A DNA stretch of 64,000 nucleotides from Paraliobacillus sp. PM-2 (GTDB lineage Bacteria; Bacillota; Bacilli; Bacillales; Amphibacillaceae), in the NCBI RefSeq assembly GCF_001368815.1, contig NZ_CTEI01000002.1:186001-250000 (forward strand). Reading direction: 5' to 3'. Every line of letters starts with the position of its first letter. Within the stretch, counting starts at the first letter, position 1. Shown piece by piece: positions 1-9,301 of the stretch. A program made the position numbers and the translations under genes. Below the pieces are notes generated by a model. That model was not told the origin of the DNA, made no database searches, and saw nothing but the letters and a program-made list of their open reading frames with translations.

Positions 1-5
1 CTCCT

Positions 6-908
6 TTATCGTTTCAAGTTAACTAATTCTTGTAAGATTTCATCTGATGTAGTAATAATTCTAGTATTTGCTTGAAATCCACGTTGTGCCGTTATCATTT
101 CCGTGAATTCCTCAGCCAAATCAACATTAGACATTTCTAGCGCACCAGAAACAACAGTTGCTGAACCTTGATCTTCAGGAATTACTAAGTCATTGATGTT
201 ATTAAAAACACCATCATTATTTTCCGTAAAGACACCTGAGTTATTGGTTAATTGATACGTATTTGATCCACTTTTCTGCAAACCACCCGGATTGGAAAAA
301 GACGCCAATCGTATTTGACCAGCTACTTGCACATTATTATTTTCATCAACATAATTCACTGTTCCATTACCAGAAATACTAAAACTAGCAGCGTTTTCTG
401 GAATTTGAATGCGACTAAGATTTCCTGTAAGCTCTATATCACCGGTACCGTTGTCAGCTGCGCCTTCTCCAAGTAAATAAAGTCCGTTTGGATTCACTAT
501 ATATCCGTCATCATCCAAATAAAAATTACCAGAACGGCTAAAACTAATATCTGAAGCTTCCAGATCTATATTTGCCGGATCATCTAAATCCCGTCCTAAT
601 ACAAACATGCCATCACCTTCCAGTGCCATATCTAATGCTCTATTGGTTGTTTGGCGATTACCCTGTGTTTGAATATTGTCAATTGTACCAACCTGTGATC
701 CAAGACCTACTTGTGAAGGGTTAATACCTCCTCGAATATTTGTTGGAGCCTGTGCACCTGACATTGTTTGACTCATCATATCTTGAAATGTTATTCGACC
801 TTTCTTAAAGCCAGATGTATTGACGTTTGCAATATTATTACCTATCACATCTAACTTTGTTTGAAATCCTCTCATTCCTGAAATACCTGCATACATTGAA
901 CGTAACAT
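6..908 (-). CDS. flgE: Flagellar hook protein FlgE
   Basis: Structural subunit of the flagellar hook (called FlgG in older Bacillus literature), exported by the flagellar type III apparatus. The 300-residue protein starts with the conserved rod/hook signature (LDVIGNNIANVNTSGFKKG, about residues 19-37) and ends with the matching C-terminal segment (DLAEEFTEMITAQRGFQANT), which together form the coiled-coil D0 region; the middle is the variable hook domain. It is the last complete gene of the fla/che operon in the window. Bases 1-5 just after its stop read AGGAG on the minus strand, probably the ribosome binding site of the next operon gene outside the window. FlgG/FlgF rod proteins share the signature, but the position after flgD and the hook-like middle favour FlgE. 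Confidence 0.93.
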   Translation of the reverse strand: MLRSMYAGISGMRGFQTKLDVIGNNIANVNTSGFKKGRITFQDMMSQTMSGAQAPTNIRGGINPSQVGLGSQVGTIDNIQTQGNRQTTNRALDMALEGDGMFVLGRDLDDPANIDLEASDISFSRSGNFYLDDDGYIVNPNGLYLLGEGAADNGTGDIELTGNLSRIQIPENAASFSISGNGTVNYVDENNNVQVAGQIRLASFSNPGGLQKSGSNTYQLTNNSGVFTENNDGVFNNINDLVIPEDQGSATVVSGALEMSNVDLAEEFTEMITAQRGFQANTRIITTSDEILQELVNLKR

Positions 909-992
909 GTATCATTCATTCCTCTCTTCATATAAGTTATAAAATGGCTGCTTCTATCAATCCACAGCTTACGGCTTCCCATAGGGTCCAGC

Positions 993-1361
993 CTAATCGA
1001 TTACTATCGTTCCATTGATGTTTGTAAATATCCGACTTTGGACTTCTTTTCTGTCCAGAGCTGTTACTACCGTGTTATTTTTTGCACTAACAAGTAATGT
1101 TGCTTCATCTGTTATGACGAGTGAATCAGTAACCCCTTTTTGTTTCGCTTCATTCACTTTTTGAAAAATATTCTCCCATTTTGTTGGAGGAATTTGTATG
1201 TTTCTTTCATCTAATCGTGCTTGTGCATGCTTACTAATTTTAAGTGATTGAGCGTCTTTTAATACTGCTTTAAAATTTATCTTATTTTCATTTTCAAGAG
1301 GCGTATGGGGCTTACTCGGCAACAATACTTTCTGGTGAACCTGTTGGATACGATGATCCAT
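993..1361 (-). CDS. TIGR02530-type flagellar operon protein
   Basis: A 122-residue soluble protein between flgD and flgE. Its C-terminal half (LKISKHAQARLDERNIQIP followed by a conserved hydrophobic tail ending NINGTIVID) matches what I know of the TIGR02530 'flagellar operon protein' family, found at this spot in many Firmicutes. Its biochemical role is not established. There is no signal peptide or membrane segment. The ATG has an AGGGG Shine-Dalgarno sequence six bases upstream. Position implies a role in hook assembly or its control, but that is inference. Confidence 0.8.
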   Translation of the reverse strand: MDHRIQQVHQKVLLPSKPHTPLENENKINFKAVLKDAQSLKISKHAQARLDERNIQIPPTKWENIFQKVNEAKQKGVTDSLVITDEATLLVSAKNNTVVTALDRKEVQSRIFTNINGTIVID

Positions 1362-1387
1362 AATAATCCCCTCTCTACTCTACTAAC

Positions 1388-1837
1388 CTACTTATTTGAT
1401 GAATGTTCAATTTTTATAATCTCATCTGTATAAATTTTTTGTCCATTTTCTAATTCTAAGACAGCAAAGCCATTTTTCTCACTTATAGCTGCAACTGAAC
1501 TCGTTATTTTCTCTTTTGGCTCTATAATTTCTCCTGTCTCATCATCAAAATTATAAAATGTGACTTCTTTTCCAATTAAATGACTATATTGGATCACAGG
1601 TGAAACGGTTTGATTATTTACGAGACTACTAATGGATTTATTCATTGTCATCATCTGTTCTAAAGATGAAAAAGTAGCCATTTGTGAAATAAATTCCTTA
1701 TCTTCCATCGGTTTTAAAGGATCTTGATTTTGAAGTTGAGCCATGAGAATTTTTAAAAATTCATCTTTTCCCAAATTCGAACTTGTTGAACCTCTAGATT
1801 GATTACGCAAATAATAAGTTGGATCAATAGATGGCAA
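1388..1837 (-). CDS. flgD: Flagellar hook-capping protein FlgD
   Basis: Scaffold protein that caps the growing hook and allows FlgE polymerisation. Of 149 residues, the N-terminal 70 carry the family hallmark (LGKDEFLKILMAQLQNQDPL, then EFISQMATFSSLEQM). Like other Bacillus FlgD proteins it is short and lacks most of the Ig-like/tudor C-terminal part seen in enterobacteria. The start is a TTG at 1837 with an AGGTG Shine-Dalgarno sequence eight to nine bases upstream. It follows fliK by 11 bases, so the two are cotranscribed; hook cap and hook ruler lie side by side, as usual. Confidence 0.93.
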   Translation of the reverse strand: MPSIDPTYYLRNQSRGSTSSNLGKDEFLKILMAQLQNQDPLKPMEDKEFISQMATFSSLEQMMTMNKSISSLVNNQTVSPVIQYSHLIGKEVTFYNFDDETGEIIEPKEKITSSVAAISEKNGFAVLELENGQKIYTDEIIKIEHSSNK

Positions 1838-1848
1838 TGTTTCTTCAC

Positions 1849-3204
1849 CTACACTTTCTCATTCATTAATAATTCTGAAAAGCTTACTGTATCATCCGAA
1901 TCTTGTTGATCTTGATGTTCACTATTTTCGTCCTCTTGATGCGAAGAATTTGACATCTGATTACCGAATTCATTTTTTGCATCTTGTTGTGTTAATGGAA
2001 ACTGTTGCGTCTCCTGTTTTTCAATCATTACTTGCTGAGGGGAAAACATATGTTTCAATTGTTGTAAATTACTTTCTAACGAATCTTTAGCCAATTGTGT
2101 AGTTGTAGTAATTTTTACAAGCATTTCCCCGTTTTGTTGAAGCATTTTAACTGTTATATCACCAAGCTGTTTTGGATTTAAGCGTAATAATAATTCATTT
2201 GTTCCTTTTGACTTTGAGAGGAACTGGCTGGATTTAAGGATGTTTTGAAATTTCTCTATCAATTCATTTTGTATTGCTTTGTGATTGTTTGTATTTGTTT
2301 GATTCATATAAACGATATACTGTTCTACTTTTGAGATGGATTGACCTGTCACATGAGAAATTGACGTATTTACTTGGTTTGCATCCCTGGCTTCATTTGA
2401 ATAGTTAGATACCGCATTTTTAATCCATTTAGCAACGTCTGTTGATGTAACAGTGGCATTTGATTGATATGCTCCCTTAACTGCCCCATTAATTCGTTTA
2501 TGGTAAGTATTCATTAATTGGTTCCAAATTTTTACTTTTGAATGTTTTTCATTTGATAATACTTCTTTCGTTACTTCTGAGGAAGTATGGTTTATCCCAC
2601 TCCACTGCTTCATTAATTTTAACAATTGAACACTTAATTCATTTGTTGGCCCCTTATCATTCACTTGCTGAAGAACATTTTTAATTTGACCCCATAATTG
2701 TTCTGCTTTTTCCAATACTGTTTGACTATTATCAACTGGTTTTATTAACGTTTGAGCAAGTGATTGGTTCTGCACAGAAAAAAATTTTTCTGGCTTTGGT
2801 TCTTGGTCCATCATCGATTGTTGGTTATTGGTAATCCACCAATGTAATATAAGCGCATCTGTTTTTTTCGATGTGTCTATATTTAAATTTTTTTGAAGCA
2901 ATGTTAATTCTTCCTGGCTTAGTTGTTCAGACAATTGCTCTAATTGCTCCGAATCAATTCCCAAAAGTTCTAAAAGTTGTTCTTTGTTCTGATCAAACTG
3001 TTTGATGAATTGCAATAAATCATGTTCTGAAGCATCTGTGTTTGTTAACAGCGTTCGAATGGAGGTAGATTTATTAGCAAGATCAGTATTTGAAATAACA
3101 TCAAGTATGTCCCCAAAATTCCCACTATACTCTTGATTGGAATCAATTAAATTGTGAGCCGCATGTCGCTTTAAAGGCTGCATTAATAAAGTACCGATAT
3201 TCAC
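1849..3204 (-). CDS. fliK: Flagellar hook-length control protein FliK
   Basis: Secreted molecular ruler that stops hook growth and switches the export apparatus to late substrates by contacting FlhB. The 451-residue protein is Gln/Ser/Thr-rich and variable in its N-terminal two thirds, and carries the conserved Flg_hook C-terminal domain around residues 335-400 (LLLRLNPKQLGDITVKMLQQ, then MLVKITTTTQLAKDSLESNL). I chose the GTG at 3204 because GGAGG lies eight bases upstream; a GTG three codons earlier (3213) is also open. The gene sits between ylxF and flgD in the standard fla/che order. Confidence 0.9.
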   Translation of the reverse strand: MNIGTLLMQPLKRHAAHNLIDSNQEYSGNFGDILDVISNTDLANKSTSIRTLLTNTDASEHDLLQFIKQFDQNKEQLLELLGIDSEQLEQLSEQLSQEELTLLQKNLNIDTSKKTDALILHWWITNNQQSMMDQEPKPEKFFSVQNQSLAQTLIKPVDNSQTVLEKAEQLWGQIKNVLQQVNDKGPTNELSVQLLKLMKQWSGINHTSSEVTKEVLSNEKHSKVKIWNQLMNTYHKRINGAVKGAYQSNATVTSTDVAKWIKNAVSNYSNEARDANQVNTSISHVTGQSISKVEQYIVYMNQTNTNNHKAIQNELIEKFQNILKSSQFLSKSKGTNELLLRLNPKQLGDITVKMLQQNGEMLVKITTTTQLAKDSLESNLQQLKHMFSPQQVMIEKQETQQFPLTQQDAKNEFGNQMSNSSHQEDENSEHQDQQDSDDTVSFSELLMNEKV

Positions 3205-3234
3205 TTCTTTCACCTCCTCTCAAATATTTAATCT

Positions 3235-3816
3235 TTAATCTAATAGATTTTGTGTCAATTGAGCAGCAATCTCTGCTTGCATTTGACTTAGAATTTCCCC
3301 ACGCTTTTCATCTTCCATTTCATTTAGTATTGCGGTTGTCATTTCTTGATTAACATTAGCTAGAATAGATGCCGCTCGTTCTGGATCCATTTCTTCATAT
3401 GATTTAGTTAATTTTGGTAGGTTGACCATTTCATTGGCTTTAGTATCGCTAGTTTCATTCATTTGCTTTAATTGTTTAGTTAATGTAATAACTTCCTGGT
3501 TTAATTCATCAATTGTTTGTTCTTGTGAAGAGACTTCCGCTTCTAATGTTTCAATTTTATGCTCTTTTTCAGAGAGTTGACTTTCAACCTTTTTTTGCTC
3601 ACGCTCGAATTCTTCTTCTTCTTGTGTTGTAACTACTTCAGACAAAAACGGAACCTGATTTGCAAGTTCCTTTGACTTCGTAATTACATCTACCCCCATT
3701 ACTGATAAAACAATAAACAGAACAATTATGGCAAAAATGATCGGAACTACAATGACCAACAACCATTGAAAAAAACCAGCCTTTTTTTGTTTTGTTTTTT
3801 CTTGTGCTTGAGCCAT
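3235..3816 (-). CDS. ylxF: MotE-like YlxF, MgtE-N-domain protein
   Basis: About 193 residues: a Lys-rich N-terminus, one transmembrane segment (about residues 15-40, WLLVIVVPIIFAIIVLFIVL), a long coiled coil (about 70-125, Glu/Gln-rich heptads) and a C-terminal segment of the MgtE intracellular N-domain type (MDPERAASILANVNQEMTTA). This is the architecture of YlxF/MotE-like proteins located between fliJ and fliK in Bacillus; MotE proteins elsewhere are motor-associated chaperones, but the Bacillus function is not settled. The ATG at 3816 has AGGTG six bases upstream; a GTG at 3825 overlapping the fliJ stop is the alternative start. Confidence 0.82.
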   Translation of the reverse strand: MAQAQEKTKQKKAGFFQWLLVIVVPIIFAIIVLFIVLSVMGVDVITKSKELANQVPFLSEVVTTQEEEEFEREQKKVESQLSEKEHKIETLEAEVSSQEQTIDELNQEVITLTKQLKQMNETSDTKANEMVNLPKLTKSYEEMDPERAASILANVNQEMTTAILNEMEDEKRGEILSQMQAEIAAQLTQNLLD

Positions 3817-3821
3817 TTCAT

Positions 3822-4268
3822 TCACCTAATTTCATTCATTAAAAACTGTCTCATTGACGTTTCATCTAATTGCTTGGCTTCTTTATATAAAGCAATATTC
3901 TTTTCATCTAGTTGTTTTTTTTCAATAATTTTTTCAAATTTCTTTACTTCTATATGTGCATTTGTCAGGTTTGCTTGTTTTTCTTCCATTTGTGTTCTGG
4001 CTTGATTAACCTGAACTTGCATCTCGTTGATTTTATTTTTTATTTCGTCGATATAAGCATGATGGGTGGCTAATGTCGTTACTGTACCAGTTGATTGCAA
4101 ATAGTAATTATATTGCACTTCAACTTCTTCTTTCTTTTTCAAGAGTTGATATAATCTTGTTGCGATTGTTTCAAATTGATCAACGGATTGTCTGTATTCC
4201 ATTTGTGCTGTTTTTTTCAAGCGTTCTTGATGGAATAAGATTTTTTGGAAAGCTTGAATTCCTGCCAT
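3822..4268 (-). CDS. fliJ: Flagellar export chaperone/ATPase stalk FliJ
   Basis: A 148-residue, almost entirely alpha-helical coiled-coil protein with the FliJ pattern (FQKILFHQERLKKTAQMEYR at the N-terminus). FliJ is the central stalk of the FliI ATPase ring and couples it to the export gate. Its ATG shares one base with the fliI stop codon, and the ribosome binding site (GGAGG) lies inside the end of fliI, so the two are translationally coupled. FliJ sequences are poorly conserved; position and helix content carry the assignment. Confidence 0.88.
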   Translation of the reverse strand: MAGIQAFQKILFHQERLKKTAQMEYRQSVDQFETIATRLYQLLKKKEEVEVQYNYYLQSTGTVTTLATHHAYIDEIKNKINEMQVQVNQARTQMEEKQANLTNAHIEVKKFEKIIEKKQLDEKNIALYKEAKQLDETSMRQFLMNEIR

Positions 4269-5581
4269 TAACTATTTCCTCCATACAACGTCGTTTTCAT
4301 TAACTGAAGCGCTTCTTCTCTTGTAACAGAATCATGCATTTCTTGTTTTAAAAATTTAATTACTTTAGGATAAACCTGAAGGGCATGATCTACCGCTTTA
4401 CTTGCTCCTTTTTTATATGCTCCAATTTGAATGAGTTCATAATTTTCTTCATAAGTTGCAAGAATAGATCGCATCTCTTGTGCTAATTGTTGTTCTTTTG
4501 TTGATGTGATTTGTGGCATCACACGACTTATTGACTTCAGTACATTAATCGCAGGGTACTGTCCTTGTTCTGCAAGTTTACGATCTAACACAAAATGCCC
4601 ATCTAGAATCCCTCTTGTTGTATCTGCAATAGGATCATTTAAATCATCCCCATCAACTAATACCGTATAAAAAGCCGTAATTGTACCTTTAGCACTTGTC
4701 CCGGTTCTTTCTAACAGCTTTGGCAACATGGCAAATACAGAAGGTGGATATCCTTTAGTTGTTGGAGGTTCTCCTGTAGCCAGACCTACTTCCCGTTGTG
4801 CCATTGCAACTCGAGTAACAGAGTCCATCATTAAATTTACATTGTAGCCTTGATCTCTAAAGTATTCAGCTATTGCTGTAGCTGTATATGCACCCTTTAT
4901 ACGCATTAATGCGGGTTGATCAGATGTTGCAACAATGACAATTGATTTTTTTAATCCTTCTTCTCCAAGGTCTTTTTCAATAAATTCTCTTACCTCTCGT
5001 CCACGCTCACCAATTAATGCAATCACATTAATATCTGCTTCACTGTTACGCGCAATCATACCTAATAATGTACTCTTACCAACTCCGCTTCCAGCAAATA
5101 TACCAACACGTTGGCCTTTTCCTACTGTCAACATGGTATCAATGGTTTTGACACCAATTTGAATGGGTTCTATGATTCTAGGACGAGCCAACGGGTTAGG
5201 AGGAGATTGGTCTGTATGATACGGTAATAAACCTTTTGGTAAGGGCGAACCATCTAGTCTTTTTCCAATAGCATCAATCACATTACCAATTATTCCTTTT
5301 CCTACTCTTATTGTTAAAGGAGCATTTGTTGCCTCTACTAAACTATCTGGACTTATTTCATTAATGGATGCATACGGCATAAGCAAAACATTTTGTTGAT
5401 GAAATCCGACAACTTCAGCTAAAATTTTGGTTGAAGCGGAAGTATGTATATAACAAACATTACCAATACTTACGGAAGGACCAACTGATTCAATCATCAA
5501 TCCAATTACTCGTTTTATTTTCCCGTAACGTTTATATAAATCAGCATGCTTCACACTTTCCATGAAATGTTCAAGATTCAC
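4268..5581 (-). CDS. fliI: Flagellum-specific ATPase FliI
   Basis: Type III export ATPase, homologous to the F1 beta subunit, that unfolds and releases export substrates. Walker A GSGVGKST lies near residues 164-171, followed by ALIGERGREV and a Walker B region (LMMDSVTRVA); 437 residues match the family length. The GTG at 5581 is preferred: GGAGG lies nine bases upstream within the end of fliH, and the resulting N-terminus aligns with B. subtilis FliI. The frame stays open to 5617 but those extra residues look spurious. It overlaps fliH by 11 bases. Confidence 0.95.
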   Translation of the reverse strand: MNLEHFMESVKHADLYKRYGKIKRVIGLMIESVGPSVSIGNVCYIHTSASTKILAEVVGFHQQNVLLMPYASINEISPDSLVEATNAPLTIRVGKGIIGNVIDAIGKRLDGSPLPKGLLPYHTDQSPPNPLARPRIIEPIQIGVKTIDTMLTVGKGQRVGIFAGSGVGKSTLLGMIARNSEADINVIALIGERGREVREFIEKDLGEEGLKKSIVIVATSDQPALMRIKGAYTATAIAEYFRDQGYNVNLMMDSVTRVAMAQREVGLATGEPPTTKGYPPSVFAMLPKLLERTGTSAKGTITAFYTVLVDGDDLNDPIADTTRGILDGHFVLDRKLAEQGQYPAINVLKSISRVMPQITSTKEQQLAQEMRSILATYEENYELIQIGAYKKGASKAVDHALQVYPKVIKFLKQEMHDSVTREEALQLMKTTLYGGNS

Positions 5582-6302
5582 AATCCATTTCCTCCAACAA
5601 CGAATGTAACTGATCACGCAGGTTTTCTAGTTGCGTATCTATACTTGCATCTATTTTTCCTAGGGGACTTTCCATGATACAGCTCCCTTTTTCCAAAGCA
5701 TCATCGGGATAAAAACTGAGTTCTACTTTTTCATCCACTATTGCAAAAAGTTCATCTTTATACTTTTGACAAATAAGGTAATCATTTGGATGTGCATGAA
5801 TTTGAATGGTAGGTTGTTCTCTTGCTTCCTGCAAAACATCCTTTACTATTTCTATATACGCTTCTTTATCTACTAGAGATTGATGTATAATTTTCGTTGC
5901 TGCTTCTAAACTGATATTTAAAATAAATCGTTCATTTTGAGTTATCATTTCCGTTCTTTCATCCCTGGTGATATCTATTACTTTTTTCGCTTCTTTAATT
6001 AAGCTCTGGTAATTTAATAGACTTTCTTCTTTTCCTTGCTCAAATCCAGTTTGATACCCTTCTTCTTTTGCCTGCTCAACCCACTTTTTCTTTTCTTCTT
6101 CCCAAGCTTCTTTCTCTTCTTGGATCTGTTTACGCGTTTCTGCTATTAAATCTTGTGTTCTTTGTTTTGTCTCTTGTAATTCTTGCTGCGCTTCTCTCAC
6201 TTGAAGCAATTTATCCTCATACGCCTTGTTTTCTTCATTGACAACCGTTTCTGGTGTATGAATAGGTCGTAAGCCAATTACTTTACTAGAAGGATTAAAC
6301 AA
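5571..6302 (-). CDS. fliH: Flagellar assembly protein FliH
   Basis: Negative regulator and peripheral stalk of the FliI ATPase. The protein has an N-terminal region, a Glu/Gln/Lys-rich coiled coil (about residues 30-90) with the typical Gly-containing heptads (EEGYQTGFEQGKEE) and a C-terminal V/F-ATPase E-subunit-like domain ending near KIDASIDTQLENLRDQL. The start is uncertain: a TTG at 6302 has AGGAG nine bases upstream; an ATG at 6311 lies almost on top of the Shine-Dalgarno sequence; the open frame runs back to 6329. It overlaps the fliG end by a few bases, which implies coupling. Confidence 0.88.
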   Translation of the reverse strand: MFNPSSKVIGLRPIHTPETVVNEENKAYEDKLLQVREAQQELQETKQRTQDLIAETRKQIQEEKEAWEEEKKKWVEQAKEEGYQTGFEQGKEESLLNYQSLIKEAKKVIDITRDERTEMITQNERFILNISLEAATKIIHQSLVDKEAYIEIVKDVLQEAREQPTIQIHAHPNDYLICQKYKDELFAIVDEKVELSFYPDDALEKGSCIMESPLGKIDASIDTQLENLRDQLHSLLEEMDCES

Positions 6303-7308
6303 TAATATCATCTCCTCCACCACGAGCAATAACTATTTCGCCCACTTCTTCTAAGCGACGAATAGCAGAGACTATTCTAGTTTGCGCTTCTTCTACATCA
6401 CGCAATCGAACTGGTCCCATAAATTCCATTTCTTCTTTAAACGTTTCTGCCATCCGATTAGACATATTATTAAACGCAACTTCTTTTACTTCATCACTTG
6501 CCACTTTTAATGCTAAGCGAAGATCATCGTTCTCAACTTCTCGAATAACACGTTGAATTGCTCGATTATCGAGCGTAACAATATCTTCAAATACAAACAT
6601 ACGTTTTTTAATTTCTTCTGCTAGTTCGGGATCTTGAATTTCTAATGCATCTAGAATCGTTCGCTCTGTACTTCGATCAACACCATTAAGTACTTCAACT
6701 ACGGCTTGGATACCACCAGTTTGTGTATAATCTTGCGTAACAGTAGTAGATAACTTCCGCTCTAATATTTGTTCTACTTCATTGATTATTTCAGGCGAGG
6801 TAGAATCCATTAATGCAATTCGCTTGGCTATATCTGCTTGCATTTCCTGAGGAAGTTCTGAAAGAATTTGACCTGCCTGCTCTTTTTCTAAATAAGATAA
6901 AATGAGCGCAATTGTTTGTGGATGCTCATTTTGTATAAAATTTAATATCTGACCAGGATCAGCCTTTCGTGCAAAATCAAACGGTCTAACTTGTAAAGAA
7001 GAAGTCAACCGATTAATAATATTTGTTGCCTCATTTTCTCCCAAAGCCTTTTCTAACACTGTTTTTGCATAATTAATTCCACCTTGTGAAATATAATCCT
7101 GGGCTAATGCAATTTGATGGAATTGATCTAGAACATCTTCTTTTTGATCTGACTCAACTTTCTTAACAGATGATATCTCTAATGTTAATTTTTCTATCTC
7201 TTCTTCGGTTAAGTGCTTATACACTTGCGCAGAAACATCTGGACCTAATGATATTAATAAAATCGCAGCCTTTTGCTTACCTGTAAGTTGTTTGTTCCTT
7301 CCTACCAT
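6295..7308 (-). CDS. fliG: Flagellar motor switch protein FliG
   Basis: C-ring rotor protein that transmits stator torque and takes part in direction switching. All 337 residues align with the FliG family: N-terminal FliF-binding domain (LTGKQKAAILLISLGPDVSA), the middle domain with the EHPQTIALILSYL motif (around residue 127), and the C-terminal torque domain containing the charged ridge (VFEDIVTLDNRAIQRVIREV). It is preceded by GGGGG seven to eight bases before the ATG and follows fliF by 12 bases. Confidence 0.97.
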   Translation of the reverse strand: MVGRNKQLTGKQKAAILLISLGPDVSAQVYKHLTEEEIEKLTLEISSVKKVESDQKEDVLDQFHQIALAQDYISQGGINYAKTVLEKALGENEATNIINRLTSSLQVRPFDFARKADPGQILNFIQNEHPQTIALILSYLEKEQAGQILSELPQEMQADIAKRIALMDSTSPEIINEVEQILERKLSTTVTQDYTQTGGIQAVVEVLNGVDRSTERTILDALEIQDPELAEEIKKRMFVFEDIVTLDNRAIQRVIREVENDDLRLALKVASDEVKEVAFNNMSNRMAETFKEEMEFMGPVRLRDVEEAQTRIVSAIRRLEEVGEIVIARGGGDDIIV

Positions 7309-7320
7309 AAAGGTTTCCCC

Positions 7321-8925
7321 CTAATCTTCTGCAATCCAGCTTCGCAATAATTTAGCAAATTCTTCCGGCTTGTCTTTAGCCATTTTCTCGAGCTGTTTTC
7401 TTCTAATTGATGATTCTGTATCTGCTGGTTCCTCAATATTCGGAATTTCTATTTCTTGTTGTATGTTTACTTCTTCACTTACAACTTCATCTTCCTGTTT
7501 ATTCTTCTTAAATAAGATAAGCAGAAGAACAATAATACCAATCAATAATATAGCACCTGTAACATAAACCCAAGTTGGTATCGCTGGTGTTACGGTGTGT
7601 TGCCCTTGCGTTTGTGTACCATTAAAAGTTTGAAATACAATAGAAGTTTTTTCTTGAGGATTAATATCCCCATATGGTTCAGCTACCGAAGTCGATATAA
7701 TGGAATGTAATATAGAAGCAATACTTGCTTCTACATTAGCTTGTTCCTGCGCTGTTAATAATTCTGGTTCGCCGTTTGCATCAAGCGTTTCTTTTGTATT
7801 ATCAACTGCAATTTGAATTCCTAAATCTCTTATTTTATATGGACTTTCCACAATTTCACGAGTAATAGAATCAAACTCATAGTTTATTGATTCTTGAACC
7901 ATCTCATACTCTCCACTGTTTCCATCTTCTGAAGCAGGATAATTAGCTATATCGTCATTGCCAACCCCAGCCTCACCTGCTGCTTGGGCACCTTCTCCTG
8001 TATATGTTTCTGTAATGGTTTCAACACTTACAGGTAAGCCTTCTTTATCCTCTTGATTAACTGGTTCAACAATTTCTTCTATACGATTTTCCTGTGTAAA
8101 ATCAATGTCAGCTGTAACCGAAGCAACGACCTTGTTCGCGCCAATCATCGTTCCAAGTAATTGCTGTACGCGACGTTGAATATCTCGTTCAATATCTTGT
8201 TTAATTTGTTGTTGTGTTGTGTATGTATCTCCGTTCGTAAAATTTGTTGAACCATTTTGATCATAATAGTTAAAGTTTTGGTCCATTATGACGATATTCT
8301 CTGTAGGAAGGTTAGGAACCGTTTTTGATACCAGGTGATAAAGTGAATTAATTTGTTTTTCATTGAATTGGTAACCCGGTGTTGTTGTTAAGACAACTGA
8401 AGCTGATGCCGTTTGTTGGTTCTCACTTATAAACACTTGCTCTTGAGGTAAATTAATCATAACGGTAGCATCTTCAATGCCAGAAATGCCCGTGATTAAA
8501 CCAGCAAGTTCTGTTTGCATCGCATCTAATTTCATGACATCAAATTCGTTATCGGTCATCCCCCATGAAGTGTTTTCACTGAAAAATGAATAGTCAATGC
8601 TACCACTGTCAGGTATGCCTTGCGCAGCTAAGTCAACTAATAATGTATCCGCTTGATCACTTGGAACCATTATTGTTGAACCGGCATCTTTTAATTCATA
8701 CTTTATACCACGCGTATCCAATTCAGCTTTAATCTGACCAATTTCTTGAATAGATAAATTATTATACAGCGCAACCATGTTCGACTTCGTTAACAAAAGT
8801 GTTCCACCTACGACAATGACGAGAAACAAAAGAATCATAGAAAAAAAGAACCCTTTTTGTTTACTTGATTTACCCTGCCAATAATCTATTATATTATTTT
8901 TATAGTTTTCTACTTTTTGTTTCAT
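7321..8925 (-). CDS. fliF: Flagellar MS-ring protein FliF
   Basis: Inner-membrane ring that seeds basal-body assembly and houses the export gate. The 534-residue protein has an N-terminal transmembrane helix (about residues 25-46, FFFSMILLFLVIVVGGTLLL), the secretin-like periplasmic/extracytoplasmic ring domains (ALYNNLSIQEIGQIKAELD, then DATVMINLPQEQVF), a second transmembrane helix near residue 445-465 (WVYVTGAILLIGIIVLLLIL) and a cytoplasmic acidic tail that binds FliG (LEKMAKDKPEEFAKLLRSWI). GGAGG precedes the ATG. Confidence 0.97.
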   Translation of the reverse strand: MKQKVENYKNNIIDYWQGKSSKQKGFFFSMILLFLVIVVGGTLLLTKSNMVALYNNLSIQEIGQIKAELDTRGIKYELKDAGSTIMVPSDQADTLLVDLAAQGIPDSGSIDYSFFSENTSWGMTDNEFDVMKLDAMQTELAGLITGISGIEDATVMINLPQEQVFISENQQTASASVVLTTTPGYQFNEKQINSLYHLVSKTVPNLPTENIVIMDQNFNYYDQNGSTNFTNGDTYTTQQQIKQDIERDIQRRVQQLLGTMIGANKVVASVTADIDFTQENRIEEIVEPVNQEDKEGLPVSVETITETYTGEGAQAAGEAGVGNDDIANYPASEDGNSGEYEMVQESINYEFDSITREIVESPYKIRDLGIQIAVDNTKETLDANGEPELLTAQEQANVEASIASILHSIISTSVAEPYGDINPQEKTSIVFQTFNGTQTQGQHTVTPAIPTWVYVTGAILLIGIIVLLLILFKKNKQEDEVVSEEVNIQQEIEIPNIEEPADTESSIRRKQLEKMAKDKPEEFAKLLRSWIAED

Positions 8926-8970
8926 CCTTTGCCTCCATAAAGCTTAAAGAAACGCATCTTTCATTTTTAA

Positions 8971-9279
8971 TTAAATTTGCATTCTCATTATTTCGTTATA
9001 AGCATCAACTGCTTTTTTTTGCACCTCAACTGCTGTATTCAACGTAATACTAGCTTTTTTAGCAGTGATCATTACATCATGCAAATCATCAATTTCACCG
9101 TTTACTAGTGCTTCTGTTTTTACATCAGCAGCTATTTGCGAAGCATTTAATTGATTAATTGCATTTTTTAAACTAGATGCAAACTGATGTTGTGCTTTTC
9201 CTGGTGATATTTTTGGTGAAACAGCAGTTTGATTAAATGAGTGTTCCACGAAGTTTGCAGCTTGTATACCAGTAGACAT
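8971..9279 (-). CDS. fliE: Flagellar hook-basal body protein FliE
   Basis: Rod adaptor linking the MS ring to the proximal rod. It has 102 residues, mostly helical, with the family core SLKNAINQLNASQIAADVKT and the C-terminal ISLNTAVEVQKKAVDAYNEIMRMQ region (split here: about residues 76-102). It lies between flgC and fliF as in B. subtilis. AAAGG precedes the ATG at a slightly long spacing. Confidence 0.95.
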   Translation of the reverse strand: MSTGIQAANFVEHSFNQTAVSPKISPGKAQHQFASSLKNAINQLNASQIAADVKTEALVNGEIDDLHDVMITAKKASITLNTAVEVQKKAVDAYNEIMRMQI

Positions 9280-9301
9280 TTATTCACATTCCTTTCATTA
9301 C

